Of a stretch of 64,000 nucleotides of DNA, positions 1 through 12,081 are shown piece by piece. The first letter of the stretch is position 1, and each line of letters starts with the position of its first letter. The DNA comes from Blasia pusilla. Taxonomy: Eukaryota > Marchantiophyta > Marchantiopsida > Blasiales. The notes under the pieces were generated by a model. That model was not told the DNA's origin. It saw only the letters and a program-made list of their open reading frames with translations, and did no database searches. The position numbers were made by a program, and so were the translations under genes. The stretch lies in contig CM114274.1 of NCBI GenBank assembly GCA_050084515.1, positions 23,870,001 to 23,934,000 of the forward strand, given 5' to 3'.

Positions 1-1077
1 CGTGGGCTTTCTCGCCGTAACGCGCATCCGGCTGGCGAATTTAGGCACACAGAAAGGAGCTTTCTAAGCAAGCCATTGAAGACGCAGTGGCATCTCTGCT
101 CCTGGACGGAAACTCTGCCTCTTTTTCCTCGTATCGCTTTCTCCATCCACCAGAGTCATGTCGTGGTGTCCACTCTCGGCTTTAAGCATTGCGATCCGAA
201 ACTTGTCTCCGTGAATCCCGTCTACTTCACTTTTTCCCGAAGATGCTCCAACTTAATGTGCCTGCCTGCTTCAATGACGAGGTTTCCTGCACTTGTTAAT
301 ACGACGCTTGTTGCAAATACCATTTGACCCCTAGATACCGGTTCGACCCTGAGACAGTCTCCGAGTGTACCTATTTCGAGTCTCCATCAACTTCTTCGTT
401 TTGGTGGTGTGCAGGGAAGGTAACATCGCGGAAGAACTCAACTATCAGGAATGTCAATCAAATAGCATCTGGTTATCGGTATCTTCGTCTTGCATGAATG
501 ACGCTTTCGTGCGTCGTACACCCGGTCACAAAATGCTCAGCAGCCCGCCGTTCTTCTTGACGATTGCCAAGCTTCTGGATGGACATCATCGTGTATGTCA
601 ATGCCATTTGAACATTGTGAACTAACCTTTCCCGGATGTTCATCGCTCAAATGTTCTAATTGGACTCAAGATCAATTTTGATCGTGTCGCTGGTCTGTGT
701 GGTTAGTGAGCCACATGAAAGGATGCTCTGAACTAAGTTATTTCATCATCGAAAGAAGGTAATGGGAAAACCATGAGCACAAATTCCCACTTACGGATTC
801 CTGTGAAGTCCTTCGAGAAGACAAGTTGAGCTGAGACTCTGCACCATAGTCTCCTAGTGGTTCGGAAAGGCGGATGTCTCTTTCCCTGTGTTGCTCTCTG
901 CTTTCTACAGTCCCGGCACTGAATGCTTTCTTTGCTAGATGCGTTAATGTGGAAGCCCTGGTTGAATTAAGTTATTTTGTCACACTGTAGCTATCTGTCT
1001 ATTACGATGGTGGATCTAACCTAACAGGGACGACCGTCTTGATCATGGATTGACAGTTGCCACATTGATTTTCGCAG
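1..1077. other. No recognised gene; possible upstream/5'UTR region
   Basis: No open frame here resembles a protein family I know. The last bases (about 1063-1077) read like a splice acceptor just before the ATG at 1085, so part of this stretch may be promoter, 5' UTR and a leader intron of the small gene that follows. Confidence 0.3.
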
Positions 1078-1084
1078 GCTGACT

Positions 1085-1500
1085 ATGCAACGTTCAAGCT
1101 CTGGGATTTTTCAGAGCATTGTGCCTTCGGCGCAGAGGCCGCCGAGGCCTCCTTCTAGATGCAGATCGTCTCCATCGGAGATAGCTGCCACGAGGCAAGA
1201 GAATCTTCTCAGAGATCTGGAGAAAGGAGAGAAGCAGCGCTGGAAGCTGAGAGCCGAGCAGGCCGTTCATCTCATTCCGGTGGTGTTGCTGGCGTGCCTT
1301 TTCGTTCTGTACATCTGTTCTTCACTACCTGTTCAAGGTAAGCATAACGAGGTGACTCTTTCCCAGCCTCGGCTTAATGATTGAGAGCTCATGTGGTTGG
1401 ACCTTCACCGTATATTTTGTCTTCAGAATTTGGTGTCAAAACTCTGAGGATTCCTATACACGCAGTTCCTCTTGGTTTTTCAAGTACATTGGTGCCTTAG
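1085..1500 (+). CDS. Putative small single-pass membrane protein (2 exons, about 108 aa)
   Basis: Not recognised by family. The ATG at 1085 opens a frame with a Ser/Pro/Arg-rich N-terminus (residues 1-35), a charged helix (about 36-58, with ENLLRDLEKGEKQRWKLR) and one hydrophobic segment (about 60-79, IPVVLLACLFVLYICSS). A good donor (CAAG|GTAAGC) falls at 1337/1338 and a pyrimidine-rich acceptor ends at 1426. Joining 1085..1337 with 1427..1500 keeps the frame and stops at 1498-1500, giving 109 codons including the stop. An acceptor-like site at 1077 suggests a 5' UTR intron. The positively charged flank before the membrane segment would place the N-terminus in the cytosol. Downstream exons or a different second exon are possible; a chance ORF cannot be excluded. 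Confidence 0.38.
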
Positions 1501-4500
1501 GTCCTTCGACACAAATGCACTTCCCGTCGGGAATATCCTGTAGGTGTGTCTTGGCCGGTTCTTACCGTGTTGCGCATTTCGTGCACGGCTCCTTTCTCGT
1601 CGTTACGCGGAAGTGTCTCCACTGGCATTTCCTGCTCACGGAAGCTGTTCCTTTCATCAGGACTCGAGAGGTATCATGGACAACACGTTGCGGAGCATGG
1701 GTGTCGAAGTAGCAACTGTTGAGCAGGGGCGTCATAGTATAACTACCTCGGAAACAGATATGTCTCAGCCTGTTGCATCCATTAGATCTCTTCCTTGGGT
1801 AAGTTCGCATCAAGACATGCTCTCGGCGGAGTTGGTTTCAGTAAAGAAATTATTTCGAGAACAGCACACCTAGCGACGCTGTGCGTCATCATTTTCACAC
1901 GCCAGCTTACAATCAATCAGCGTCCTGCCCTGGCATCCTCTCTTTCCTGACCTACACAAGCTTGAGTTCTGAGAGACACTAAGAAGATATTCGCTGATGA
2001 AAGTTGTTATGCAGTTCTTATGGTTAGTTTATGCAGACGTTATCTTTACTCTAGCTGGTTCATATGTCATGATATTCGCATTATCAGATTAGTTGTATTT
2101 CATGAAATCCACTGCAGAAAGAGAGTCTACTCAAAACTAGACAAGTCGGTTTCAAATGGGCTGATCTCCATAGTCTAGTGGTCCTGATCTGGTTAGGAAG
2201 AGTTTTAGGGTTAATTACTTATCATTAGTTACAATTATTCCAATTTGTCTCATTTCTTTGGTAGCAATGTCGGTCACGAGCACCTTCCAAGTTGGGCGCG
2301 GGGTGGGAATGAGGCCAGTACTACATGAGTTCTGTCTCCCTGTGCTCTCCAATCCCAGGCACTGGCCGAATTACGGTGCAGCACACGTATTATTATTGCT
2401 GGGCACTGCCTTTTGAGTCTCCTCACCTCCACATTGATGTCGTTGAGGTTAGTAGAGTTTTTGTCCGAAATTCAGTAGTCTCGAGTCAAGGGCCAAAGCA
2501 TTAGTGCCTTACAGCGCAATAATTCAGGTGAGGTCGATTGCGGTGTAAGAAGCTTTCTTATCAGTCCGGAATCTCGAAGGTTCCAACATCCAAACAGAAA
2601 ATATCAATCCTTCCATATTACTTCCCTTCACGCGTCTGCTGAATCCGTTCTGGGAAGTCTCTGGGTTCGGCTAGGATCGAGACCATGCTTTTACCACTGC
2701 TGCCGGATGTTTGTCTCTAAACCAGCTCTCCCGTTCCAATGGCCTCTTAAGAAGCGCGCTAATGGATTGTCACGAATGAAAGCTCTTTACGGAAATTTAG
2801 ATCGCGTGTACATTTCCTGATCTCGGTTATCCTTATTTGTCTCGGTGCTATGTTGATTGCTTGGCGTTTGTAGACAGTAACGCCATCAGTAGCAAACAAT
2901 ATGTCCTCACGATGGCGACGATTTAGCTGTCGTAATGGATCGTTAGTTTCTTACGTGGATTTATTGTCTGGCTTTCCCACGCCACATTTTACCTCGTCTA
3001 TTCTCGCTGGACTTACTGCAGTGGCTAACTGTTCAAGCTATAAATTGTCTTCATCAACTGCCCCTTTCACTTACATACTGTTACGTGTTTGGTGTATTGC
3101 CCAGGAGGGTTTGTCGCTAGACATGATGTTAACGCCCGAGCAGAAGAAGGAAAAACAAGGCTCCCTAATAGGCGCCTCCAACAGGCTAATTCACGTGAGG
3201 ACAGAAAAGGTGCTTCCAATGTGGGCCATATTGAGGTGACTGTCTCCAAGCACGATGGGATTAAGTTACCTCTCAGGTTTCGAGGAATGAAAGACATCGT
3301 TGAGTACCTTCGTCGTATTTCAGCGATTTGCTGGGGATTCCTCTATTCGATTTTACCCTCAGTTATGTAAGCCTTTTGTTTGCGATCGTGTAATCTCTTA
3401 CTGATATCTAGCCAATTTGAACTGCCTGGCGTGGGTAGATACTCCTTGTAGCCTTTGTGAGTAAACCTTGTACACCTAGGTATGTATACAGATCACATCT
3501 AAGGCAGTTTGCACAAAATCTCTTTGGCAAATGCTAATCTTCGATTAGTTTTTGGGTGCGACTAGTTGCGGCGGTCTTGGAGAACATATGACAGAAAGAA
3601 AAGAAACAGCGATCAACTAACGCATAAGCTCTTGGAATTCGAGCAGTGCGTCTGTATCCACAGAACCCCGACAGTGGAAATACTCACGGTCCTGCACGGG
3701 AATCGTCCTAGGAACAATGCGAAGACGGGTTATGCTAAGTTGCAGTTAAGAAAGGAAGTCTTCATTGATGGAAGACTGAGAAAGTTTGTATAGCGTTTGA
3801 TAGATTTCGTATGCGACCGTCAATTTAACCAACATCGTCATCGGAGTCGGTTTGTATTTTGCTCCGATGCTCTTCTTATCAGATGGAGTGGTATCTTCAG
3901 GGAAGACTTTTAGGACGAGCAGGCATGATACTTGGCCAGAGTACTTGGTATTGCATTGACTATGGTACACCAAACCAGAGTCATTGCAAAACCTACTTCC
4001 AAAAGCTATTTCACTACCGTTTTGGAATTCTTCCTGTTTCCGTTTTGGACTTTCGTGAGCAAGCGGCAGTAAGACGCGGCTGCAAATTAAGCTCTGCCTT
4101 CACGAAAACGATTCACGAAAACGAAACACATCCCTGGAGAAGCAAGTCTAGCCGTAAGGATGCAGTCGAGCTGAATCGTCACTGAGCACTGGAAGTAGTC
4201 TCCGTGGTGCCATCCGAAACAAACTTCCGCGAATCCGCTCCAACTGATACCTCACTGTACCGTACGCGGAAATTACCTCTATGTAGAGGCCTTTGTATAC
4301 CTCCAATTTTATCGTTGTCTCATTTTTTGGAAATGATATACAAGTTCATCATTCTCTTCTTGTTTTCGGACATCGTTAGTTGATTGTTCTTCTTTTGCTG
4401 CAAAGACGGGCCTTGGATATTCCTTTTGGGACATATTTTCGTATTTATGACTTGGAACCCTTCAATGGGACCCCATCCTACTAGCAATGGGTAGCAAGAA

Positions 4501-4829
4501 TACGCATAGGAGGTGACTTTAGATATACATCACTCTAATGTTCACAAGACGAGAACACTCTCCTCCATTAGCTAAGGAGGCCCTAGAGTCCAATTAAAAG
4601 AGAACAATAAAATCTTCTATCGTGCTACTAGATCTTCAAAAGTAGATCCAATCTAAGGTGGAATTTGACGTTGGCAAACCCATATGGGTTTCTTAGTTCA
4701 AGTGATTGACAATCCCAACCTCACAAGGTCAAGAAAAAAATCCCTAGACGTAGACGCAAGGTCAAGAAGAAAATCAAAGCATCTATATCCACGTAAATGA
4801 TGACATTGCAATTAGAGAAACCATGTCTT
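1501..4829. other. No recognised gene
   Basis: Only short open frames on both strands, none with recognisable motifs or matching splice structure. I see no clear transposon similarity to the rest of the window. Confidence 0.4.
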
Positions 4830-5258
4830 TAAAGATATATCAACAAGTTTTGGTAGAACATGTGAGGAGATTGGAACATAGCTCGAAGAGATTGAGAATT
4901 ATTTGTTGAGGTCTTGAATGATCAAGGAAAATAGATTTTCCTTTCTTTTTGGCTGATTTACAATCATTTAAAGAAATTCACTATATTAGATAAGTTTCTA
5001 TCCAGCGTACATAGTTGACTTTCCACTTTTGAAAGTGGCCTTTGATCCCTGCAGCATGCCAAGAGCCAAGGAGCTGACTTGTTAACATAATTATCATAGA
5101 GAGAACTTGGGAGAAGGAAGGGGGTATATCCAAAAACGAAAGATTTGGAACTCACTCTCTCTTTGTTGAACTTCCTGGCATGAGATGTTGGAGCTATGGT
5201 TCTGTTGTCTTATAAGCAACCCAAAACTTTGATGAAGAGAGTGGGTTTGGCTTGACAT

Positions 5259-5301
<43 letters not shown>

Positions 5302-5470
5302 TTTAGGAAAGAGATCTGGGTGTTTGTGATTTACAAAGAGAGAATTAGATATTGAGAGCTCTACAATGCAGGATCTCGTTGGTTTCCCTTTTTGCAAGTT
5401 AGGGACCGCGTTCCCCATCAACCGATTCACAAGAGTACTCACGGGAGCAAGATCCGCTTGTTTGTTTTAT
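4830..5470 (+). repeat. LTR-derived fragment L1 of the window's gypsy family
   Basis: This stretch aligns by eye with 10458-11000 (same strand) and with the reverse complements of 53890-54429, 56146-56803 and 57450-57952. Shared landmarks in order are a segment ending in AGTTGACTTTCCACTTT, a CTTTGTTGAAC box, GTGGGTTTGG, and a final 'gggagtgctcac'-like stretch. It has no internal coding sequence attached, so it is a solo or truncated LTR. It is more diverged than the other copies and has gained a GA microsatellite. Confidence 0.6.
5262..5296. repeat. (GA)n microsatellite inside LTR L1
   Basis: About 17 uninterrupted AG/GA dinucleotides. The homologous place in L2 (about 10890) has only a short GAGAGAG run, so the tract expanded within this LTR copy. 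Confidence 0.95.
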
Positions 5471-6884
5471 TTATGATGCAATTTTTTGTGTGGGAGAGTG
5501 GTATGTAGGAGTGCTACCGGATTTTGATAGAAATTGAGTATGGGGGCAGGGTTCTCCATGTAAGTGCTCTCACGAGTACCTATCAGATCATTGGATTTCA
5601 TTTGTAGAGATTTCCAATAGTTCATGGAAGAAATAAATGCGGAAGCATTGCCAAATTTTTCATAGAAATTAATGTCGTAGGTTGCACGATTATTGCTGCC
5701 AGCTTCAGATGAAAGATAGGATGAATGAGTTGATTTGACGACGTCTTAGATCAAGAAATCATGCACACTATCAAAGAAATAATGCGCAATTTTCACATGT
5801 GAGTAAAAAGTTGTGGTCAATCTTGCGAGATTGCCATGGCTACCGCATGAAGAAGCAGCAATTTTGGAAGATGTTTGCGGATAACTCCTTACTTTGGGTA
5901 GAAAATTTTAAATAATCTATACTATTATTGATAAACATTATCTTGATTCAAGTCTTCTTCCCATTTGAGACTTGTCGCTCTCGGCCAATTATTAGTTTAC
6001 ATGTGTCTTTTTTCTCATAATTTTTTTTCTTTTTTATGCCATGTTATTCTGTGTCATATTATTTTCTTAGCGACTCTTCTTTGGAATTTTGGGGCGACCC
6101 TATTTTGTGCAACTCTTCATTTTTTGGAGCAACTTTTCTATTGGAAAACTCTTACCACTTCTCGTAATGATGGGAATTTCAAATTCAAAAACTAACTCGA
6201 CAGTTAGAATCTTTGGATCTTGCAGCCGTTTTGGGTAGCGGCGTAGATTTTAGGGTTTTTTCTCCTACGAGGGCTCATTTATCTATGAAGTATTTATTGA
6301 GACCAAAATGCAATATTTCAAAGTGACACATAAGAGTGATTTACCAAGTAGAATTCGCATTCGCATCCAAATTGAGGACGATTCAGCGCATCCATTCAAA
6401 TATGCAATTGCATTCATATATGGGCAACTCAGATTAGCTTCTTTCGGTTGCTTTAAAGAGTGCAAAGCCTACAGAGATGTCTACCTTGATTAGTATATTG
6501 TTGTTGTTGTTGATGGTAGTGTATATGTGTACAAGCCCTAGGCTATTGCGTCTTTGATGTTGTTCAAGTGTTGAGGACATATGTTATTCTACTAAAAGTA
6601 ATAGGTTGATCTTTGGCTTGCATAACAGCTCCGTTCCTTGATTGCTCCACAACATGCTCCCAACTTGCTTTACTCCATCATCTTTATCGTTGAAATCTCC
6701 CAGCTTGTTGTTGGTTTTCCCACCTCCCAATCACCTTCTTTGCATTTGCTACTGCTTCCGAGTTTATCTTTGCATTCACCTCAAAAATATTAAGAGAGTC
6801 TTCAAAGCAACTTATAGCCACATAAATGGCGACAAGAAGAAAAACAATGAAGAGCGTACAAGAGAAGGGAGAGAATGTGTCCAT
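5471..6884. other. No recognised gene; A/T-rich
   Basis: Short frames only, none with known motifs. A short TTG trinucleotide run lies near 6500. Confidence 0.4.
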
Positions 6885-7650
6885 GACTGTAAATGGTACA
6901 TGGTAAATAGATCAAGCCCGTGGGACCCAAAGGGTCAAAAAGCTAAAAAACACATTACAAGTCATTCATTCACTGACCTAGAAAAAGATGCTAAAGACCT
7001 TCTCCTAGCTATTTCCTAGAGCACTGGAGCGATGAATAATGACATCCCTAATATAACAACGTAAATCATAAGGCACTAGTTGTAGTAAGGAATAGAAATT
7101 CTCCACATCTATTTTATAAGCTAGTCTAATCTCTTCATACCTTGGACATGTAACAAACACATGCTCTTCATTCTCGATACTTTCTCCATCACACAACCTA
7201 CAAATTTGTTCACTTCTATCAATATTAAGCCATCGTCCTTCCTCAATTCCTAGCCTATGAGACCCTGTTCTATGTCGTGCGATAATATGATGTAAGAACG
7301 TGGAGATCCTCGCAAGTAGATATTCTTGTTCATAATATACAAGCATAGGATTAACATGAAGTTGATAAAACTCCATTTTTTTCCTCGGGCTGCTCCAAAT
7401 GATGTTGAGAAATTGCTTCTGTAGAAGCTCGCGGAGTGCCATCGGTTTCAAGTCCCAATCCGGTTCTGCCACATTCCACTTTGAAGACCAAGTCACCACA
7501 TCTGCAATCCACCCTATGGAACGTGTGGCTCGCAAAGCTTGATGAGGGAGGCGAGAAACATCAAAAGATCTCATCCTTGCGATATAAGTGATGGTCAAGT
7601 AGAGAGCTTCAGCCTCTAGAAGAAGACAACCTGTTTCCGCAAGAAGAATA
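6885..7650 (-). mobile_element. 5'-truncated LINE: C-terminus of ORF2 with zinc-knuckle
   Basis: The minus-strand frame ending at 7005 (about 200 aa) has the C-terminal layout of LINE reverse transcriptase proteins: a helical connection region followed by a CCHC-type zinc motif (CRLCDGE...EEHVFVTCPRYEEIR; Cys-x2-Cys then His-x4-Cys). No RT palm motifs remain, so the copy is 5'-truncated, as expected from target-primed reverse transcription. It shares about 90% identity by eye with 55640-56145, including about 110 bp of 3' non-coding sequence and a short repeated TTTACCAT-like terminus in place of a poly(A) tail. The zinc motif binds RNA/DNA during retrotransposition in this class. Its 5' end abuts a chromovirus scrap. 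Confidence 0.8.
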
Positions 7651-7770
7651 GCATAAGGAGTTGATCAAATGGAAAGGCTACCATGTGAAAGAGACGACTT
7701 GGATTGCGGAGGCACATCTTGAACACGCATAAGAGGCGTTGCGAGACTTCAAATGGAGGCACGATAGGCA
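7650..7770 (+). pseudogene. Chromodomain remnant of a chromovirus integrase
   Basis: A frame on the plus strand reads ELIKWKGYHVKETTW followed by a Glu/His/Leu helix and EALRDFKWRH. This is the signature of the integrase-terminal chromodomain of Ty3/gypsy chromoviruses (usual core: YLVKWKGY then TWEP). In-frame stops show decay. The domain binds methylated histone tails and guides integration. It belongs to a different gypsy lineage from the methyltransferase family described elsewhere in the window. Confidence 0.55.
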
Positions 7771-8324
7771 TATACGTTAGTACATGGTGAAGCAAAGGAT
7801 ATAACTTGTGACTTGGAAGCTTGGGCCGATAATCCGTTGTAACTAGAAAAGTCTAGTTGTTGCAATAAAGAAAGCATGGATTGGGAGATTTGATGCTAGT
7901 GATTGTAATTTTGAGTTTGGAAATACATGGCAATGAGTGGTTCTTCATATGCCTAGGATGTAAGTTAAGGAGGTCAAACAATGAGTATTTGAGGTGAGAT
8001 CTTGTATTTGGATAAGGCATCTAGATCTTACAACTAGGGCCCCAAACTTGGGTCCCATATAAGACCATCGGCAACACTAAGCTCCTAAATAAGAACTTCC
8101 TAAGACCCCATGACACAAGATGAGCTCTTCTACACCGATTTAAAAATGAATATAGAGCTTAGTAACCAGCTTCTACTCTCTTTTGCACGCAAAGTGCCCA
8201 ACTATAATCATGAGAGAAATCAATGCCTAGATATTTGTAACTCTTCTTTTATTTCTAATTATAGACCTTTGTAAAAGAACGAGAACTTGGATCTAGTACC
8301 CACTATAATAAATTTAGACTGATC
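7771..8324. other. No recognised gene; probable chromovirus 3' region
   Basis: Follows the chromodomain remnant and may hold the element's 3' untranslated part. No clear LTR end is visible. Confidence 0.3.
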
Positions 8325-9350
8325 CGAGATAGGTCTGTGGCACCACGAGCTCAGGGAGGATACCGGAAGGCCGTGCCACAAAGACTTGCGCCTTCACATG
8401 CAGTACAGCAGCAGCCGCCCATAAGTATTTGTTGGGCATGTGGTGGAGCCCATCATCTACGCAATTGCATTGGTCTAGATCATGCCTCACCATGGAGGAG
8501 GAGATGGTGCTACACCAAGAGGTTATCAATGTGACTATTGGCAGAGGTACGATCACACACGCGCGAGGTATTTCAGCTTGCACCCTAAGTTACGTCCAGA
8601 CCGAGGGCCAAAGAGGGTACCAGAGCGAGTAGCCGATCCGGGTGGGCCTAGAGGTCGTGCACCAGGTGGTCTTGTTTGGGAACAAGGAGCTCGAGTTGTC
8701 GGAGGGCGTGGTGGAGTTGTCCATAGAGGAGGTAGAGTTCCACCACCTAGACGCGTCGGGCGTGAGGATGGGATGGTTGCTCAAATACAGCAGCTACATC
8801 AGCAGATTGCCGCTATGGCATTGAGGTTATCCGATGCCGGAAACATGGCATCGATGTCTTATGGAGCAGCGAGAGATATGGAGGATCTTGGTTGGATTTG
8901 CTGGGTTGCCCTGATGAAGGCCATCGCACTTGTTATGTGTGGAGCAACCGTAGAGTTGGATCCACAACAAGGGGAAGCTAGGAAACAGACCAGACTTCCT
9001 CAGTATTTCACGTAGTCCGAGGCGATGAGGACCCCATCGATGGGTCCTGATCAGAGTTCCCGGAGTGTTGGTGATGTTTTTGGTGTGCAGCACAGAGGGC
9101 GATGGGGGAAGCGAGTGCGACAACTTCTATTGCTGATGCTCAAGAGGAGAATGTGTCCAACACATCGTTTGGGGCGGCCACTATTGTGTGTCGCGCTCAT
9201 TTATTTTCTGCTTTTGATGTTATAACGTTGGGAGGTACGCTCGCCGAGGTTTTCTGGTTGGCCGCTACGCTATGTGAGCATGGAGTTGGTGTTCTTGCTT
9301 CACACTCAAGGGTGATTAGAGAGGAGGTGATGAACCTTTGCAGAGATTAA
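8325..9350 (+). pseudogene. gag: Gypsy copy A: gag C-terminus (zinc knuckles, RG-rich) to protease-proximal region
   Basis: Homologous to 20300-21110 of copy D and 28400-28740 of copy E. Features in order: zinc knuckle 1 (8430-8468; CWACGGAHHLRNC, Cys-x2-Cys-x3-His-x4-Cys), a damaged knuckle 2 (8530-8571; second and last Cys replaced by Trp and Tyr), a Gly/Arg-rich stretch (8640-8760), a short Gln/Leu coiled-coil (about 8776-8830), and the conserved block ending near 9340 (LCEHGVGVLASHS) that precedes protease. Stops and frame changes occur at 9015 and around 9100, so it is a dead fragment. Gag packages element RNA. The copy stops before the protease catalytic site. Confidence 0.75.
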
Positions 9351-9489
9351 GCTTAAATCATTGACACTCGGAGTGGAGGTTTATTTTTCCAAAGTGACAT
9401 TATTTGTATAATCCATCAAATAAGAAATTTGTAGGTGGGGAGCCAGTTTGAGGGTATAAGTGGTCCCTGTTTTTTGAGCAACTAGCATA
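9351..9489. other. Spacer between copies A and B
   Basis: Unrecognised sequence between two oppositely oriented gypsy fragments. Confidence 0.3.
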
Positions 9490-10457
9490 AGCCACCATGA
9501 ACTCTCTACCATCATCGTCATGCTAGGTGAGCATGCCTCCAAGTCCCAACATGCTCCAATCGGTATGCAATAGGAAAGGACGACCCCTGATTGGTCTCCT
9601 CAATATGGGCGCGGACGTCAATTTATCCTTGAGCATCTGAAATGCTCTCTCTTGCTCATCCCCCCAGTGCCACTCCTGATCCACCTTGGTCATAAAGGTT
9701 AGTGGCTTCGCAATCGAGCTGAAACCCTTGACGTACCGTCGATAGAAGTTCGCCAATCCCATGAATGCACAAACTCGACTCACATCTATAGGGCGTGGAA
9801 TACGTGAAATAGCCTCTACCTTTGTCTGTTGCACACCAAGGCCCCCAGGATATATCGTATGACCCAAGTACTCAATCTGGTCGTAGAAGAACTTGCACTT
9901 GCGTGGATGTAGCTTCATCCCATGTAACTGCAATCGTCAAAACATCTCCTCTAGATGTCGCTCATGCTCCTCAACGATGGTGCTAAAGACTACGATGTCG
10001 TCAATATAACACCTAGCAAGATCCAGACCTGCCAAGATCCTATCCATGACCCTCTGAAACTCAGCCAGGGCGTTCTTTAACCCGAATAATAAGAACCGTC
10101 CCTAGTACAAACAATCCTTCCCGTGAGGATCGATGACCCAAAATGTCGTTTTCTGCTTGTCCTCCAATCTTGATAGGCAGCTGATGATATTTGACTCGCA
10201 AATCCAATGAACTGAAGACCTTTGCATGCCCAATCGCGTTAAAGATCTCCTCAAGGTGGGCATGGCATACCTATCGGCCTTTGTCTATCGATTGATAGGT
10301 CGGTAATCTCCACACATTCGCCTATCCGTCTAGTTGCCATGCACATCCTTCTTGGCAGGCATGAGAGTGGCAAATGCATACTCTCCATGCGACATCTCCA
10401 CTAGTCCTACTCCAACCAAGTCCTGGCTCCTACTCTGAATCAGAGTTGTTGCAACTA
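9490..10457 (-). pseudogene. pol: Gypsy copy B: reverse transcriptase fragment
   Basis: Minus-strand Ty3/gypsy RT. From upstream (10440) to downstream it shows the fingers (CGDYRPINR, about 10300), the palm SLDL-type block (about 10205), the catalytic YIDD box (complement 9997-10008), the LHPRKCKFF block, LGHTIYPGGLGV, FMGLANFYRRYV (thumb/connection), and the first RNase H block TDWSMLGLGG near 9530. It retains the RT fingers that copy D has lost. Several frame breaks occur upstream of 9933. It ends abruptly at 9500 and abuts LTR piece L2 at 10457/10458 in opposite orientation. Confidence 0.88.
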
Positions 10458-11000
10458 TTAGGATAGATTGGTGGGATCTAGGAGAGCATCTTCACAAATA
10501 GTGGAGGACAGGCCCTGGAGGTCGAGGATGATCAGTTGAGGCCCCGAGAAACCTGAGAGAGCATGTTTCCCCTTCGTTTTGGCTCATTTGGAGCCATATA
10601 GAGGAACTTACTATTTTGGATAAGTTTCTATGTTGGGGATAGTTGACTTTCCACTTTGAAAAGTGGCCCTTGACCCGCTACAACAGGTCAAGAGAAAAGG
10701 AGGTGACGTGCCCGCACAAGTTACCGTTGAGAGGGCTTGGGAGAGGAAGGGGTATACCTCCAAGAGAGGGAGCTTGAGAGCTCATTCTCTCTTTGTTGAA
10801 CCTCTTGGCATGAGGCGGCGGAACTATGGTCCCTTTCTTATGAGTGTAACCCAAGCCTCTCATTAGGAGAGTGGGTTTGGTTTGATATGAGAGAGAGTGC
10901 ACACCTTTGAGAGCTATGGTGTGAGATGGTGTAGAGAGAGATTGGATCTTACTTTACAAAGAGAGAATGAGAGAGTGAGATAGCTTTTAGCTGTTTTTCA
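10458..11000 (+). repeat. LTR fragment L2 (gypsy family)
   Basis: Begins at TTAGGATAGATTGGTGGGAT and aligns along its length with the reverse complement of 53890-54429, which begins at the same internal position. Copies near 56.7 and 57.9 kb extend further 5' through TGTCACGTCTTT. The LTR body contains a pyrimidine/GAGAG-rich 3' part near 10880-10980. Confidence 0.72.
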
Positions 11001-12081
11001 GGTTGGGGAGCATTCAGCTGCTCATGGGAGTGCTCACCGGAGCACTTTGGTTGTTCTTTGTATTTGCCGATTTTTTCGTGGTGGAAGAGTTGGGGACCGT
11101 AGGGATTGATTATGGGCCATGAAGCTTGCTGATTTGTATTTTTATAGGCTCATAAAGTGCTCATGAGAAAGAGACATTGGGCTTTTCAACAATCCTGTAA
11201 GTTTTACCTAAATATTTTTGATATTATTGTAGATCATGAAGTTTTGCACGAAGCAAAGTGCTCAATTTGGAGTTGGGTTTATTGTTGATTGAGGAGGATA
11301 TGCTCGCCGTCATAGTGCCGTATCTATTGATGGTCACCATCACCATCAATGGAGATCCGTGCCGCCCGTTCGGAGGGTCTTCCACGACGTTCGTTGATTC
11401 TCTTGACTTGCGTCGCCACCACGTATTTTGTTTTGACCGCCATCGTATCGCAGTTTTGTCATCAACAAGTGATGGAAGATGAACTCCAGCTACGGTGTTT
11501 GAGTTGTGATTTCATGCTGCTATGTTGTGATTGGTAGCCGCCGACGATGCGCATCGTGAGTTTTCGACAAAGACCGCCTTTGATCGCAGAGCCGCATCAT
11601 TGTGAAGCAGAGTGTGGGTTTATTGTTGATTGAGGAGGATATGCCAGATCCGTATCCCACCATCGAGGTCTATCGATAGTTTTGAGCGGCGTCAGTATGG
11701 GAGGAGTATGACTCCCTCATTGGAGGAGTTATCTCCATGACCAAGTTGAGGTCGAGATTTGCAATTGCTAAGGAGCGACATCGACATGTGTTCAGGTTAC
11801 CCATTTTGGTCATTTATCCTGCACGTGTGAGAGATTCTGGGATTTGGGTAGTTTATTTGGGGATATTGGGTGTGTGGATGTTGAGAACATCATTTATGTA
11901 TGTGTTTTAGGGGATATAGACCTGTGTGGGATGTCCAGAGTTGAGGGTAGGTTGTCGATGAGATGATAGCCTCGTCGATTTGCCGCACCACGCCACTTGT
12001 TGCCGCACGTTACACGTCTCGGGGAGGGAGAGTGTAGATCGAGTGCCGCATCTTTGGGATGAGTGATTGAGGGATTTGTCG
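11001..12081 (+). mobile_element. 5' leader of gypsy family (downstream of L2)
   Basis: Aligns with the reverse complement of about 52450-53890 (copy H leader). It contains a decayed version of the leader reading frame seen intact at complement 52536-52790 (FRLPILVIYPARVRDSGIWV near 11795-11855), broken by a one-base deletion. Similarity to copy H stops at about 12081, where unrelated or rearranged sequence begins. Confidence 0.6.
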
